DNA from: a virus
Strand: one strand, 5' to 3'
DNA: 64,000 nt
Virus record (IMG/VR): IMGVR_UViG_3300023083_000001
Location: 140,199-204,198 of that record
In this document: positions 45,097 to 53,073 of the stretch, one piece after another
Layout: each line of letters begins with the position of its first letter
Numbering within the stretch: the first letter of the stretch is position 1
Made by a program: the position numbers and the translations under genes
The notes under the pieces: model-generated
The model's database searches: none
Seen by the model: only the letters and a program-made list of their open reading frames with translations
What the model was told of the DNA's origin: nothing

Positions 45097-45981
45097 ATGC
45101 TGTTAGCAGATAACACTTCAAACCAACCTTACGTGGCAACCGCTTTCCAGATCGTGCAACAACAGTACCTGAGTGAAAAGCCCATGAACAGTAAAGCGGT
45201 CACGGACTTTAACGAGGATGAACTCGAACGCCTGCTGGCGGAACTACATCTCGAAGATCAAGGTATCTCCACTATGATCAGTGAACACGAAGTCACGGTG
45301 CGTCACAACCAACTGGCTGTTCAACGCAATGTCGAACAGAACTCGATTTCCGATACAGGTCAATCTCGTCATCAGGTCATTCGAGCGCAGGTTGAAGCTG
45401 ACCTGGATCGGATCTACGGTAAGGATGTGGTTGAAGTACAGGAAGTCGTTACCGGTCTGCCTGAGACAAACAACTGCGTCTCTGAAGTGCGCGTGCTGCG
45501 CAATGGTGATGTCGGCCACACCAACATGGCTGTGATCGTCAACGACTGGTCAGAAGGCGTCTGGGAAGCTCCTAAGCGCATGATTGGCGTTGAGGTCTAT
45601 CGTCAATTACCGGAAGACCTGAAAGATGCGTTGATCGCGAACTCAAGCTACATCCACGAGTTCACTCAACACCAGGCCGATGCTGGTATCAGTCGTCCCG
45701 CGATCAAAATCGTCGACAAGTCGTTGATCGAATGGCTGGCTATCGTTGATCGCGAAACGCCTGACTTCGCCAAGCTGGAAATCGAATCGCGTAACGGTCG
45801 TGAATCGATGGAAGCGGTACGACGTTATCTGTTCGAAGACGAACGTCACACCCCTGGTGGCCTGAACACCGTCGTGGCCGAAGAATTTGAAAGCCTGGGA
45901 TACACAGTAGCATACAACCGTCTCGACGGCGTGCTGCTCTTTGCAATGAAATCAGGGTCTGTTCGCTGGACCGCAGTCTGA
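45097..45981 (+). CDS. Hypothetical early-type protein, 294 aa
   Basis: The start chosen is ATG 45097 (MLLADNTSNQPY), 8 bases after AGAGGA; ATG 45091 is too close to it. The N-terminal 70 residues are polar. Next is a charged helical region (VIRAQVEADLDRIYGKDVVEVQEV), then an alpha/beta part (MAVIVNDWSEGVWEAPKRMIGVEVYR; AIKIVDKSLIEWLAIVDRETPDF) and a final strand pair (YTVAYNRLDGVLLFAMKSG). No motif recognised. It shares the early promoter of the zinc-site gene and ends at a hairpin terminator. Confidence 0.7.
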   Translation: MLLADNTSNQPYVATAFQIVQQQYLSEKPMNSKAVTDFNEDELERLLAELHLEDQGISTMISEHEVTVRHNQLAVQRNVEQNSISDTGQSRHQVIRAQVEADLDRIYGKDVVEVQEVVTGLPETNNCVSEVRVLRNGDVGHTNMAVIVNDWSEGVWEAPKRMIGVEVYRQLPEDLKDALIANSSYIHEFTQHQADAGISRPAIKIVDKSLIEWLAIVDRETPDFAKLEIESRNGRESMEAVRRYLFEDERHTPGGLNTVVAEEFESLGYTVAYNRLDGVLLFAMKSGSVRWTAV

Positions 45982-45987
45982 TCAATC

Positions 45988-46026
45988 AGCCCGGTGGAAA
46001 CACCGGGCTTTATGTTCCTTTTTTAT
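45988..46026 (+). terminator. Hairpin terminator with TTATG and T-rich tail
   Basis: AGCCCGGTG (45988-45996) pairs with CACCGGGCT (46001-46009) around GAAA, then TTATGTTCCTTTTTT. Confidence 0.85.
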
Positions 46027-46041
46027 TGTAAAGGGTTGTAG

Positions 46042-46062
46042 TCACACATTACCCAACTGAAC
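46042..46062 (+). promoter_or_regulatory. Early-promoter-like motif
   Basis: TCACACATTACCCAACTGAA is the best match in the window to the recurrent element. It lies 30 bases before ATG 46093. Confidence 0.7.
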
Positions 46063-46092
46063 ACAAACCCACATCCCTGAAAGGATATTGCA

Positions 46093-46395
46093 ATGCCTCG
46101 TCAAATTGTCTTCACTGATTCTATCGAACTGCTCGCACACGTGGACCGTATCGAGCATCGTTTCATCCCTCTGGATAATGATGAACTGGCGGTCAAGACT
46201 ACCTTGGTCTTTGCCGAGCACGAGTTCCACGTCACCACCAAGTCCCACGCACCACACACCAAGAACCATACGGCCATGGCCAGCAACATCAACGAAGCTC
46301 TCGACCAGGTCGAGATTGCTGTCCGTGAAGGGAAGATCGTCAACCTCGGTCGTACAGACATCTCCTTCGCTGAGAAAGAAGTCGAAGAAGACTAA
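46093..46395 (+). CDS. Hypothetical early protein, 100 aa
   Basis: ATG 46093 with AAGGA upstream and good codon bias. It is an alpha/beta protein: strands (QIVFTDS; ELAVKTTLVFAEHEFHVTT), a helix (HTAMASNINEALDQVEIAVREG), a strand (KIVNLGR) and an acidic end (EVEED). The C-terminal AVREGKIVNLG is loosely like ARQGRIVKF in the 46743 protein, but kinship is unproven. Function unknown. Confidence 0.7.
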   Translation: MPRQIVFTDSIELLAHVDRIEHRFIPLDNDELAVKTTLVFAEHEFHVTTKSHAPHTKNHTAMASNINEALDQVEIAVREGKIVNLGRTDISFAEKEVEED

Positions 46396-46413
46396 TCGCA
46401 TCTGACTACTCAG

Positions 46414-46449
46414 CGCACAGTTTTCTGTGCGTTGGGCTCTCTTTCTTTT
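46414..46449 (+). terminator. Intrinsic terminator with T-rich tail
   Basis: CGCACAG (46414-46420) pairs with CTGTGCG (46425-46431) around TTTT, then CTCTCTTTCTTTTT. Confidence 0.75.
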
Positions 46450-46470
46450 TGTTAACAGGAGTTCTTTATA

Positions 46471-46743
46471 ATGCGCAAGTCCAAGGTTTACTTCGGTCGT
46501 AACAAACGTGTCACTCAGTTTGGTAAAGTAGCCAACACTCAGGTCTGGGGTGTTCCAGTGATGCTTCGGCATTACTTCACCGTTCAGATGAAGCGCTACT
46601 TCGACATACAGCAAATGAAGCTGAACATCAACGGCAGTTACGGCTCGACGGTGCAACGTCCTGCGGTCGATCCGGGGAAGATGGAGCAGCTCCTGAATGA
46701 ACGCCGTCAACTTAAACAGAAATTCATGTCAGGTAACTTCTAA
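46471..46743 (+). CDS. Small basic protein, 90 aa
   Basis: ATG 46471 with AGGAG upstream. Highly basic (MRKSKVYFGRNKRVTQFGK, LLNERRQLKQKFMSG), so nucleic-acid or ribosome binding is possible. It ends in the TAATG overlap with the next gene. The family is not recognised. Confidence 0.65.
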   Translation: MRKSKVYFGRNKRVTQFGKVANTQVWGVPVMLRHYFTVQMKRYFDIQQMKLNINGSYGSTVQRPAVDPGKMEQLLNERRQLKQKFMSGNF

Positions 46744-47339
46744 TGAGTTCTAACATTGCAGACTTCGGTAAGGCCCGGCGCACCAGGACCGCCAACAGCA
46801 TTGACGAAACGCTGAAGAGATTCAGCCCGTTACTACCTGTGTTGGTAGAGAAGGGTGATGAAGTGGCTGAATATTTCAATTTGTTCGTCGTGAACGGAAT
46901 GGAACTCGGCGGGGCGGAACTACGTCGCTGGTGTAATTTTGGCTGGGAACTTCCTGCCGGCGGTCCGGTGTTTGTGCAGTTCTCAGTCACCTGTAAAGTC
47001 CAAGGTAAGGAAGGTGCCTTCTTCAAAGTAGATCTGGTTCATAAACCAACTGACGTACCAGATCTCGATGCGCAGGGGAGTCATGCGGTAGCTTTTGGGA
47101 AGGCAGTCTTGGCACGGCTGAAAGATACCCACGACCGATGGAGTGCGCTCACATTTCACGTGTTGGGTGAGATTGTGAACAAGGTAATGTTGTCAGCCAG
47201 ACAAGGACGTATCGTCAAGTTTGAAGACAACGAAGGATACCACTTGCTGATACGTGACTTAACCAACAAAGATCTTTACCTGAAGATCTACCTGGGTGGT
47301 TGTTTCATCCACGGCGGCGTTGTTGAGGAGACTAAATAA
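46743..47339 (+). CDS. Hypothetical protein, 198 aa
   Basis: ATG 46743 overlaps the previous TAA, and its own TAA overlaps the next ATG (TAATG on both ends). It has a helical N-terminal third, then a beta-containing part (AEYFNLFVVNGMELGGAELRRW; PVFVQFSVTCKVQGKEGAFF) and a C-terminal strand set (RIVKFEDNEGYHLLIRDL). No motif recognised. It is co-translated with its neighbours. Confidence 0.65.
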   Translation: MSSNIADFGKARRTRTANSIDETLKRFSPLLPVLVEKGDEVAEYFNLFVVNGMELGGAELRRWCNFGWELPAGGPVFVQFSVTCKVQGKEGAFFKVDLVHKPTDVPDLDAQGSHAVAFGKAVLARLKDTHDRWSALTFHVLGEIVNKVMLSARQGRIVKFEDNEGYHLLIRDLTNKDLYLKIYLGGCFIHGGVVEETK

Positions 47340-48019
47340 TGAGCCGTGAAGTACGTCGCGTTAAAGCAGATTGGAAACATCCGTCCACGGGATTCTACCA
47401 CAACGGCGAAATCAACTACGTTCCTCTTTACGATGGATCCAAGTACCAACGTGAAGTTGATCGGTGGGATGAGGAAAACGCCAAATGGGAAAATAAGGAA
47501 TATCCCAGCTGGGCGGACGAAGACGACAAAAAACTGACCTTCACTGAGTGGGATGGTGAACGTCCTGACGCTAAGGACTACATGCCGGTTTGGACAGATG
47601 AAGAGAAAACTCACTTCATGCTCTACGAGACTACCACTGAAGGTTCTCCGAAAAGCCCGGCGTTCGAAACGATTGAAGAACTGGCGCGTTGGTTGACTGA
47701 TAACCAAGCAACTACGTTTGGGCGGATGACCACCACGTACGACAGGTGGTTGGAGTTCTGCAAAGCGGGATGTGAGTCGGGCGGTTTCACGATGAGTTCA
47801 CGTGAGGTTGTTTCTGGCGTTGACGAAGTGGCGATAGCAAACGTAAATGCCAGGCGGGTCACCTCCATCAGTGCCGACTTCGATGGGGATACGCCGTACT
47901 ACCCAGCGCCGGTCAATACCACTGAATGGTCAATTTCTCGTCGTGACTTCAACAACCTTTCTCTGACTGCGAAGAATAAATTTCGTAAGGTGCGCAGACT
48001 TTTACGTAAGGGGAAGTAA
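47339..48019 (+). CDS. Hypothetical protein, 226 aa, Trp-rich
   Basis: ATG 47339 in a TAATG overlap. The N-terminal 90 residues are rich in Trp, Tyr, Asp and Glu (DRWDEENAKWENKEYPSW; FTEWDGERPDAKDYMPVW). A middle block has YETTTEGSPKSPAFETIEEL, a sequence style I have seen in hypothetical proteins of large phages. The C-terminus is basic (KFRKVRRLLRKGK). No function can be given. Confidence 0.65.
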   Translation: MSREVRRVKADWKHPSTGFYHNGEINYVPLYDGSKYQREVDRWDEENAKWENKEYPSWADEDDKKLTFTEWDGERPDAKDYMPVWTDEEKTHFMLYETTTEGSPKSPAFETIEELARWLTDNQATTFGRMTTTYDRWLEFCKAGCESGGFTMSSREVVSGVDEVAIANVNARRVTSISADFDGDTPYYPAPVNTTEWSISRRDFNNLSLTAKNKFRKVRRLLRKGK

Positions 48020-48020
48020 C

Positions 48021-48158
48021 ATGCAATGGGAACTTGACTGGATAGATCGTAACGTACACCGTTACGATTCACCGATGCACGCAGAAGCGGTCAAGCGTAA
48101 CATTGAAAAACGCTACTACATTCTGGAACTTGAACGACTGTTGAAGGAGAAGAAATAA
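48021..48158 (+). CDS. Small charged helical protein, 45 aa
   Basis: This short frame (ATG 48021, GGGGAAGTAAC upstream) encodes MQWELDWIDRNVHRY, then a charged helix ending LLKEKK. Its TAA overlaps the next ATG (TAATG at 48156-48160), matching the coupled style of the operon. It is probably real despite its length. Function unknown. Confidence 0.6.
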   Translation: MQWELDWIDRNVHRYDSPMHAEAVKRNIEKRYYILELERLLKEKK

Positions 48159-48577
48159 TGGCCGGTATGGCAGCTGTAGAGAACATCGTTCGTAGCCATC
48201 CTGAGGTGAGGATTTATATCCACATCGCTGACGGCGAAGTCTTGGCAATGTTGCTACCCAAAGACGTTGACGTTGAACGCATTGCCATGCTGCTCGACAC
48301 CGCTCGAGAAGAAGACCAAGGTGCGTACTCCGATTACTTCTCGTCCAAGTGGTTCCCGCTAGCGCAATCCGATTCCATGGAACATGCGCTGGAACTGCTG
48401 AACCACAAAGTTAACGCGGTCAGTCCAGATCGTTCCGACGATTACGTCATGACCGTCACTAGCCACTGGGGTAACATTGAAGACAACTTCAAAGCTCATC
48501 TGTTTGATGACTTCGATGAAGCTACCAGTTACGAGAAACAATTGAAGGCCGCTATCAAGGCCAGAGCCGAAGGATAA
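48158..48577 (+). CDS. Hypothetical protein, 139 aa
   Basis: ATG 48158 in a TAATG overlap. Alpha/beta: strands (EVRIYIHIADGEVLAMLL), a helix (VERIAMLLDTAREEDQG), an aromatic polar region (SDYFSSKWFPL) and a C-terminal charged helix. No motif recognised. Confidence 0.65.
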   Translation: MAGMAAVENIVRSHPEVRIYIHIADGEVLAMLLPKDVDVERIAMLLDTAREEDQGAYSDYFSSKWFPLAQSDSMEHALELLNHKVNAVSPDRSDDYVMTVTSHWGNIEDNFKAHLFDDFDEATSYEKQLKAAIKARAEG

Positions 48578-48581
48578 CCGC

Positions 48582-49361
48582 ATGAAAATTGTAAAACATA
48601 CCCCTGGGTTTGCAGACGATCTACGGGTACCACGTGAGATCGTTGAATTCCAAACGCTGGCAGAATTGCTTGATATCGATTACGTGGTTAAGTCTACAAC
48701 ACTGGAAGGCTTCGTAAAGCTTTCCCGTGCTGAACTACACCTGGTCAATGTTCAAGAAGCGCACCGGCCTTTGGAAGACGAGTATTATTTCCATTTGATG
48801 GCTGAAGTGGACGAAGGGTACAGTTGGTGGGTACTCGGGATGGTTTACGGCACGATGCCTGAACTGGCGACACTTACCCTACCGAACTGGCAAGGTAAGT
48901 ACAAGGTGTTTGGACTCAAGCCTGAACCAGTAACCCGTGTCGTTCCTGAAATCAGTCTGGATAAGCTGGTTGATAGCGGGGCAGTCTCCTTCGTAACGCG
49001 TGCTGCTGAACTTCCTCAGTACCAACAGCCGGCAGAAGGAGACTGGATTGAGCGGTCAGAAGAAGCGAAGTTTGATCGTATCGCACTGATGGGGATGGGT
49101 AACGTACCTGCCCGTGATCTTCGCAGTAATAAAATTGCAGTTGATCACAAAGACGTACCGGTGGGCACGTTCACCGGTAAGAAAGCCGCTGATGCAGCGT
49201 ATCTCTTCATCAAGAGCCAGCAGTACACCCAGACTCAATTCGACGCGCTCTACATGGTCACACCGACCGATGAGTTCCAGCTTCGGATCGAAAATACCGA
49301 TAATGGGTATCGGTTGCAACTGACTGATACCAACATGGATATTCTTATCCAACCTGAGTAA
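48582..49361 (+). CDS. Hypothetical protein, 259 aa
   Basis: ATG 48582, 5 bases after the previous stop. The N-terminal half has strands (LEGFVKLSRAELHLVNVQE; EYYFHLMAEVDEGYSWWVLG). The C-terminal part has TGKKAADAAYLFIKSQQYTQTQFDALY, then DEFQLRIENTDNGYRLQLTDTNMDIL, a regular beta arrangement. No family recognised. It belongs to the same operon as the genes on both sides. Confidence 0.65.
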   Translation: MKIVKHTPGFADDLRVPREIVEFQTLAELLDIDYVVKSTTLEGFVKLSRAELHLVNVQEAHRPLEDEYYFHLMAEVDEGYSWWVLGMVYGTMPELATLTLPNWQGKYKVFGLKPEPVTRVVPEISLDKLVDSGAVSFVTRAAELPQYQQPAEGDWIERSEEAKFDRIALMGMGNVPARDLRSNKIAVDHKDVPVGTFTGKKAADAAYLFIKSQQYTQTQFDALYMVTPTDEFQLRIENTDNGYRLQLTDTNMDILIQPE

Positions 49362-49371
49362 GGAGTAAGTC

Positions 49372-49803
49372 ATGGGTCTGGGCAGCTGTGCTAGTCAAGA
49401 GCTAACGGTAGTTAAGTCCAAGAAATTCGAATACGCTGAAAAGTGTCACGAGCTGTCTCAGTACTTCAAGACTCAAGAAGGTCTGCCTCAAGCCGACGGT
49501 CTGGCTGACACTTTGGAGTTCACAGCCATTCATTGCGCTTTCGAGTTAGTTGAAAGTGTGGTCAAGCGCTACCCGACCGAGGTCCATGCAATTAAACTGC
49601 GGTACGACTCTGAAGAGGAAGTGGATATCTTGACTTTCCCTAACGGCCGGTTGGTTGCTCGAGGGGTAGACCTCGAAGCTTGCGTGGGTGCAATTGATAA
49701 GACCTACTACCGCGCTAATCCTCCCGACACTCTGCCACTGGTCGATGTGATCATGTCGGGTTTGCGTGACCTACACAACCAGGGTAAGGTCGAGTTTGAC
49801 TAA
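49372..49803 (+). CDS. Hypothetical protein, 143 aa
   Basis: ATG 49372 with AAGGAG upstream. A helix-rich first part has Cys at residues near 6 and 25 (GSCASQELT; EKCHELSQYF). A central strand pair (HAIKLRYDSEEEVDILTFPNG) and a C-terminal helix (DVIMSGLRDLHNQGK) follow. It is the last gene of the operon that starts at 46471 and ends before a T-tract terminator. Unknown function. Confidence 0.65.
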   Translation: MGLGSCASQELTVVKSKKFEYAEKCHELSQYFKTQEGLPQADGLADTLEFTAIHCAFELVESVVKRYPTEVHAIKLRYDSEEEVDILTFPNGRLVARGVDLEACVGAIDKTYYRANPPDTLPLVDVIMSGLRDLHNQGKVEFD

Positions 49804-49816
49804 CGGTAACTTTGCG

Positions 49817-49850
49817 GACACCCTTCGGGGTGTCTGTACTTTCTTTTTTT
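49817..49850 (+). terminator. Intrinsic terminator with T-tract
   Basis: GACACCC (49817-49823) pairs with GGGTGTC (49828-49834) around TTCG, followed by TGTACTTTC and seven T. Confidence 0.85.
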
Positions 49851-49889
49851 GTGATCAGATTAACTTTTGAATGGTTCGTGTATGTTATG

Positions 49890-50135
49890 TCCGACCAGTA
49901 ATTTTTCTTGAGAGAGGAAGAGGAGGGGTAGGATTTACGAAGTAAATCCGGGGTGGTGTTGGAGAGAGAAGGACTAGACCGAGGAGATGGAGCGTAGCGA
50001 TCATCGACGAAGGTATCTCTTAGGCGAGGCACGAGCCTATAGCGTAGTAATTTTTTACGTAACACTAAAATCCTATTCTACAAAATACCAAACAACAGAG
50101 AGGGGCTGTAAGACCCGCTCTGAGTAAACAATCTT
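49890..50135 (+). ncRNA. Possible structured non-coding RNA in a 407-base gene-free stretch
   Basis: No reading frame is convincing between 49804 and 50210. The stretch is purine-rich with several hairpins: GGATTTAC-GAA-GTAAATCC (49931-49949), AGGC-ACGA-GCCT (about 50027-50038), and a larger one at 50096-50122 (CAGAG, one mismatch, GGG with CCC and CTCTG) followed by CTTTTTATG, like a terminator. AGTAATTTTT occurs at 49897-49906 and again at 50046-50055, flanking the hairpin cluster. The end at 50122-50135 suggests a separate transcript stopping before the 50211 gene. The promoter is not defined. Confidence 0.4.
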
Positions 50136-50210
50136 TTTATGCTGTTTGCTCTTACTGAATTAGAATATGATGTATAAAACCCACTGCTATTGATTGAGGT
50201 GTTTTCCGTT

Positions 50211-50774
50211 ATGAATTCCTACGGTGTATTGATTGGATCCATGCTGTCTCAGGCCAGCATGGAGTCGTCTGACAAGTCTGAAGAAGAGCAAGAGAAAGAA
50301 CCCAACGGTGCTGCCGACAATGTCGAACTGAAATCCAATCCTGACTACAAACCGCAAGGTGCGGTCATGATCGAATTCACACAGACTCTGGAAGATAGCG
50401 AAGCGCTGCAAGACCTCAAGATGTCACTGGAATCCAAAGGCTGGGTCGTACTCACCCGCTTACCGGTTTACTCCACAGAGGACACCTCAAACGGCGACAG
50501 TACCGGACGGCCAGTACCTCAGGAACAAGAGACGATCGTCAACACGATCGTCAACGGTATTAACCAAGTCTACGATAGCGCAGGCGATATCTACAAAGTC
50601 GTGCAGCTCGTACGGCCTGAGGATACGGTCGTAGGTAGTCAGGCTGACATTATCTACCTGATGAATGACAATGGCGATGTTAAGGACTATCTGCGTAATG
50701 AAGGACATCTGGTGGAATCCGATACCGATGCCTTACACCTGATGTTGCTGACCGATAACGAGAAAGATCTCTGA
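50211..50774 (+). CDS. Hypothetical protein, 187 aa
   Basis: ATG 50211 with GAGGTG 9 bases upstream; a TTG at 50190 is rejected. Residues 10-50 are acidic and polar (SDKSEEEQEKEPNG), probably disordered. Then come strands and helices (AVMIEFTQTLEDSEALQDL; SKGWVVLTRLPVY; NTIVNGINQVYDSAG; ADIIYLMNDNGDV) and a charged C-terminus. The gene stands between the candidate RNA and a bidirectional hairpin. No family recognised. Confidence 0.65.
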   Translation: MNSYGVLIGSMLSQASMESSDKSEEEQEKEPNGAADNVELKSNPDYKPQGAVMIEFTQTLEDSEALQDLKMSLESKGWVVLTRLPVYSTEDTSNGDSTGRPVPQEQETIVNTIVNGINQVYDSAGDIYKVVQLVRPEDTVVGSQADIIYLMNDNGDVKDYLRNEGHLVESDTDALHLMLLTDNEKDL

Positions 50775-50786
50775 TGCAGCATAGAG

Positions 50787-50814
50787 GCCGACCACAGGAA
50801 ACCCCATGGTCGGC
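50787..50814. terminator. Bidirectional hairpin between convergent genes
   Basis: GCCGACCA (50787-50794) pairs with TGGTCGGC (50807-50814), with a 12-base loop and A/T-rich flanks. Confidence 0.6.
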
Positions 50815-50828
50815 TCAAAATGTTTACA

Positions 50829-50850
50829 ACCATACATTACACACTTGTAC
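50829..50850 (+). promoter_or_regulatory. Early-promoter-like motif pointing into an opposite-strand gene
   Basis: ACCATACATTACACACTTGT matches the recurrent element on the plus strand. The next plus-strand gene is phuZ, 940 bases away beyond a minus-strand gene, so transcription from it would be antisense to that gene. Confidence 0.45.
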
Positions 50851-50852
50851 GA

Positions 50853-51686
50853 TCACCACTTAGGCTTACTGCCGAGTGATAACTTCAAGACCTTACGGTA
50901 CTTTTCGGTATCGTTAAGTAATGCAATCTTGGTCCAGGTCGTAGAAAGGTAATCGTAGTACAGCTGGTTTGAATCAGCGTACTGGTCGGTGATCTCACGG
51001 ATACGACCCAGACTCATACCTGCGCGGATTTGACCTTCATCCATGTCTACCACCAGGGTGTTGTGAATATGCGCTTTGGCTGCATAGACGACAAGCTGAC
51101 TGAAGTTGTGGTAGTAGGCTGGTTTGATGTCGTTGAAGTTCGGTTCATGAGCCAACGTACAACGCAGGACCGCATCACCGATTATCTGGTTCATGTCGTT
51201 GACCAGGATCGTGTTAATCCCAACCAATTGAACGTAGGAAGACCCCACCGACTGAACACCTGATGTACTGCGGATAATCTGTCGAGCAATCGACAGCATG
51301 TTGTTGGTATTGGAAGGAGTAATCCCACCACCAGCCCATGATCCCGTTGTGTAGCCGTAGTTGAGTTCGTGAGCGGAGATAATCCGACGACCACCTGTGG
51401 CTTCTCGCGGGAAACGATAGACCATGTTCCAACCATCGACCATCTCAAGCTCAGCCATCATGAGAGGCAGGTACATTTCTGTACCACCAACCAGGTTGAC
51501 ATCGACTGCTACACGGCCTTCAATCACGTGTAGTCTGATCTGCTCATCGATTGAGGTGGTGGATACGTTGTCAAAGTAACGATCCCGCCGAGTCGGGTCG
51601 TAACGTTTGGGCATGAAGGCTTGATCCAGAAGGTCCCTCGGAACTTCAGCTTTAACCCGCATGATTGCAACTTGTACTGGATCCAT
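50853..51686 (-). CDS. Putative virion protein, 277 aa
   Basis: ATG 51686 with GGGGAGGAA upstream. The protein is strand-rich with aromatic residues (HELNYGYTTGSWAGGG; SSYVQLVGINTILVND), no cysteine motif, and helical ends. Late-style layout: minus strand, divergent from phuZ by about 80 bases, hairpin at the 3' side. A tail or neck component is plausible, but the family is not recognised. Its reverse strand is crossed by a predicted early promoter (see 50829). Confidence 0.6.
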   Translation of the reverse strand: MDPVQVAIMRVKAEVPRDLLDQAFMPKRYDPTRRDRYFDNVSTTSIDEQIRLHVIEGRVAVDVNLVGGTEMYLPLMMAELEMVDGWNMVYRFPREATGGRRIISAHELNYGYTTGSWAGGGITPSNTNNMLSIARQIIRSTSGVQSVGSSYVQLVGINTILVNDMNQIIGDAVLRCTLAHEPNFNDIKPAYYHNFSQLVVYAAKAHIHNTLVVDMDEGQIRAGMSLGRIREITDQYADSNQLYYDYLSTTWTKIALLNDTEKYRKVLKLSLGSKPKW

Positions 51687-51718
51687 AAACGATTCCTCCC
51701 CGCAGGGTATACCTTAAG

Positions 51719-51745
51719 TCATACCACCTGCATTAAATTCGTAAC
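51719..51745 (+). promoter_or_regulatory. Degenerate early-promoter-like element before phuZ
   Basis: GTCATAC, 8 bases, then TTAAATTC recalls GTCATAC...CTTGAATTC at 44841-44864. The ATTAC core is missing (CATTAAA). It lies 25 bases before the phuZ start. Weak match. Confidence 0.4.
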
Positions 51746-51769
51746 ACCCACATCTGTTAGGAGTAGTAA

Positions 51770-52762
51770 ATGTCTGATCTTATCGCTGCACGTACCCGTA
51801 CTCTTCGTTTCATCGCTTGCGGCGGCACCGCGATTAACTTGCTGCGTAACTATCGTGACAATAAGCCGAAAGATTCTGATGCGTTGTCAGAAGAGCACTA
51901 CAGCTATGTCGATACTTCGATCGCTAACCTCAAAGGTGTGTCGAACGACGAAGTGTATCTGCTGCAAGGCGTGGACGGTTCGGGTTCCGATCGTCCGAAG
52001 AACGCCAAGGCCATCAAGACTGCGTTGCCTGAAATCATGGTCAAGCACGGCGCCGCTGATTTCAACATCGTGATCTTCTCGGCAGCAGGCGGCACTGGTT
52101 CGGTTGCAGGTCCAATGATCTTGGAACACCTGCTGGGTGACAAGAAGAACGCCATCGCAATCGTGATCGGCAGTCACGACAGCCTCAAGCGCACTACCAA
52201 CACCATCGGCACGCTACAAGGTCTGGAAGCCGCCGTGGCCCGTCTGGGTCGTCCCATCGTAATGCACTACAAAGAAAACGAACTGGACAAACCACATGCG
52301 GTCAACAACCGTGGTCCTCAGTTCGTGATGCAGACCGTGTCCATGCTGACCTCCGGCAAGAACGATCACCTGGACAGTGCAGACGTCAACAACCTGTTCA
52401 ACTTCCACACGGTTACACACCATGCGCCATCCCTGGCGATGTTGAACGTTTACGCAAACGCAGAACAACTGACCGAGAAAGTCAAAGCACCCATCGCGTT
52501 CGCCGCTTTGGTGCGTGACAGCGAAGAAGTAGTCCCTCAGCTCGGCCCGGATTACGACACTGTCGGTTATCTGCCATCGTCCAAGACCGCATACGACAAC
52601 TCGTTCTACTTCGTGGTGACCACCGACGCATTGGCCGGCGTGTTCACTGAACTGAACAGTAAGCGTGAAAACGCAACCAAGCAGCAGAAAGTCCAGGCCA
52701 AGACCACCAGTCTGTTGGGTGGCGACACCAAGCATGACGAAGACACCGGCCTGGTGTTCTAA
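51770..52762 (+). CDS. phuZ: PhuZ-type phage tubulin (spindle protein)
   Basis: 330 aa, ATG 51770 with TTAGGAG upstream; PhuZ of relatives is about 315 aa. The tubulin/FtsZ signature loop reads AAGGTGSVAG, with GGTGSV at 107-112. The N-terminal nucleotide-binding strand is RFIACGGTAINLL (13-25). HLDSADVNNLFNF (200-212) has the acidic residues of the loop that completes the neighbouring subunit's GTP site. The C-terminus is acidic and flexible (GGDTKHDEDTGLVF), like the PhuZ tail that links subunits along the filament. PhuZ forms a bipolar spindle that centres and turns the phage nucleus and delivers capsids to it. Codons are strongly biased. The gene ends at its own hairpin. Confidence 0.9.
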   Translation: MSDLIAARTRTLRFIACGGTAINLLRNYRDNKPKDSDALSEEHYSYVDTSIANLKGVSNDEVYLLQGVDGSGSDRPKNAKAIKTALPEIMVKHGAADFNIVIFSAAGGTGSVAGPMILEHLLGDKKNAIAIVIGSHDSLKRTTNTIGTLQGLEAAVARLGRPIVMHYKENELDKPHAVNNRGPQFVMQTVSMLTSGKNDHLDSADVNNLFNFHTVTHHAPSLAMLNVYANAEQLTEKVKAPIAFAALVRDSEEVVPQLGPDYDTVGYLPSSKTAYDNSFYFVVTTDALAGVFTELNSKRENATKQQKVQAKTTSLLGGDTKHDEDTGLVF

Positions 52763-52785
52763 GCAGTAGAAGTAGCAACAGAATG

Positions 52786-52813
52786 TACATAGGGCGGAAA
52801 CGCCCTATGTATG
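52786..52813 (+). terminator. Hairpin terminator with TATG end
   Basis: TACATAGGGCG (52786-52796) pairs with CGCCCTATGTA (52801-52811) around GAAA, ending GTATG. Confidence 0.8.
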
Positions 52814-52841
52814 CCCTTCCACCAAGAAAGAGTATTGAATC

Positions 52842-53054
52842 ATGACTAACATGATGTTTGTTTGCGACACCTGTAACAACGTAGATAGTTTACGTGTGAG
52901 TAGTAGTAACCACGAAGGCTTCAAATGTTATCGCTGCCAACACGGTCACTGGCACGGGCTATTCCCGGAAGAAACCTACGACCCGTATCAGCACTTTGTT
53001 GAGAACCGGGTAAACCGAAACTTTAACGAGCATGGAGAACCGTCATTTGGTTAA
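52842..53054 (+). CDS. Zinc-ribbon protein, 70 aa
   Basis: ATG 52842 with AAAGAG upstream. CDTCNN (residues 8-13) and CYRCQHGHWH (29-38) give two CxxC pairs 21 residues apart, with extra His, the layout of a zinc ribbon. The rest is polar and aromatic. It is a single gene with its own terminator, directly after phuZ. Zinc ribbons of this size often act in transcription or bind host proteins; the partner is unknown. Confidence 0.75.
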   Translation: MTNMMFVCDTCNNVDSLRVSSSNHEGFKCYRCQHGHWHGLFPEETYDPYQHFVENRVNRNFNEHGEPSFG

Positions 53055-53073
53055 TACCTCGAAAGAAATTCGT

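Noticed and set aside
49890-50122. Reading the purine-rich gap as a tRNA or coding gene
   Set aside because: No anticodon-arm pattern, and all frames carry frequent stops or lack a start with a ribosome site.
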